Shown one piece after another: positions 5,381-5,729 of a stretch of DNA of 5,729 nucleotides. The translations under genes and the position numbers were made by a program. The DNA is from Bacillota bacterium (lineage in GTDB: Bacteria > Bacillota > Dethiobacteria > Dethiobacterales > Dethiobacteraceae), in NCBI GenBank assembly GCA_012841735.1, contig DUUE01000309.1, positions 1 through 5,729 on the forward strand. Reading direction: 5' to 3'. Under the pieces are notes generated by a model, which searched no databases, was not told the DNA's origin, and worked only from the letters and a program-made list of their open reading frames with translations. Position 1 is the stretch's first letter. Each line of letters starts with the position of its first letter.

Positions 5381-5729
5381 TTAACAATATTTACGCTGCA
5401 ATTCCTTTATTACTTTTACCGTCCCGGTTACAAGATCGTCAATTATTGCCGCCGCCGGTTCCAGCCTGTTTACCAGGGCGGCGCTCTGTCCCGCCATGAC
5501 GGAACCCCCCTGGACATCACCCTGCCGGACTGCCGCCGCCAGTTTGCCCGCACCCAGTTTTTCCAGTTCCGCCACCGGCAGACCCTGCTTTTCCAGGCGC
5601 ATAAACTCTTTGGCCAGCCTGTTCTGCAGGACGCGCACGGGGTGGCCTGTTGAAGCGCCTGTCACAACAGTGTCACGGTCCCTGGCACGCAGCACCATTT
5701 GTTTGTAATTGGCATGGGCTGTACATTCA
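5381..5729 (-). CDS. fabK: Enoyl-ACP reductase II FabK (C-terminal part, 5' end outside window)
   Basis: FabK is the FMN-dependent, NAD(P)H-using enoyl-ACP reductase that completes each fatty acid elongation cycle in the cytoplasm of many Firmicutes. Only the last 115 codons are visible; the frame is open to the right edge and ends with TAA. The visible protein contains AHANYKQ, a stretch of charged residues followed by DTVVTGASTGHPVR, and the C-terminal GGSVMAGQSAALV signature, which match the end of FabK-type TIM-barrel flavoproteins of the nitronate monooxygenase/2-nitropropane dioxygenase superfamily. The FMN-binding and catalytic histidine regions lie outside the window. Position directly upstream of fabD, with an 18-base gap, supports FabK over a generic nitronate monooxygenase. 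A nitronate monooxygenase is the alternative but is unlikely in this operon. Confidence 0.9.
   Translation of the reverse strand, partial: ECTAHANYKQMVLRARDRDTVVTGASTGHPVRVLQNRLAKEFMRLEKQGLPVAELEKLGAGKLAAAVRQGDVQGGSVMAGQSAALVNRLEPAAAIIDDLVTGTVKVIKELQRKYC

Noticed and set aside
5378..5387. Ten-base palindrome TTGTTAACAA at the fabK stop codon
   Set aside because: It is short and AT-rich, includes the stop codon, and does not resemble a known lipid-regulator operator; chance is the simplest reading.

Overview
The window carries one uninterrupted gene cluster, all on the minus strand, so transcription runs from the right edge to the left: fabK (3' part only), fabD, fabG, acpP, fabF, rnc and smc (5' part only). 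The order of fatty acid elongation genes followed by RNase III and the chromosome condensation protein Smc is a classic Bacillota (Firmicutes) arrangement. FabK in the enoyl reductase position, a FabD with a GLSLGEY nucleophile box, and a base composition slightly above half GC suggest a clostridial or negativicute lineage rather than Bacillus. The genus cannot be named from this window.

Right part (about 3366-5729): the C-terminal third of the flavin enoyl-ACP reductase FabK, malonyl-CoA:ACP transacylase FabD, 3-oxoacyl-ACP reductase FabG and acyl carrier protein. Genes are tightly packed: 18 bases separate fabK and fabD, and fabD and fabG overlap. The 70-base gap before acpP holds an A7T6 tract, a weak promoter-like pair and a small palindrome, so acpP may have its own promoter. 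Middle (2049-3365): a hairpin with a 13-bp perfect stem lies between acpP and fabF, then FabF (KAS II) with the Cys-His-His triad intact. Left (1-2045): rnc starts 3 bases after the fabF stop. It is followed by a 159-base gap with a textbook intrinsic terminator, and then smc, which starts at TTG with a strong Shine-Dalgarno sequence and runs off the left edge.

Functionally, FabD loads malonate onto holo-ACP, FabF condenses it with the growing acyl-ACP, FabG reduces the 3-oxo group and FabK reduces the enoyl intermediate. The dehydratase (FabZ or FabA type), FabH, PlsX and any FapR regulator are not in the window and would have to lie elsewhere, plausibly just upstream of fabK. RNase III (RNA processing) and Smc (chromosome segregation) are linked by position, not pathway.

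Every gene is a recognisable, apparently intact housekeeping gene (two are cut only by the window edges). I found no mobile element, CRISPR array, RNA gene or new system. The items worth a second look are regulatory: the acpP-fabF hairpin, the structured rnc-smc spacer, and a possible internal acpP promoter. Small sequence peculiarities in ACP and FabD are also noted.
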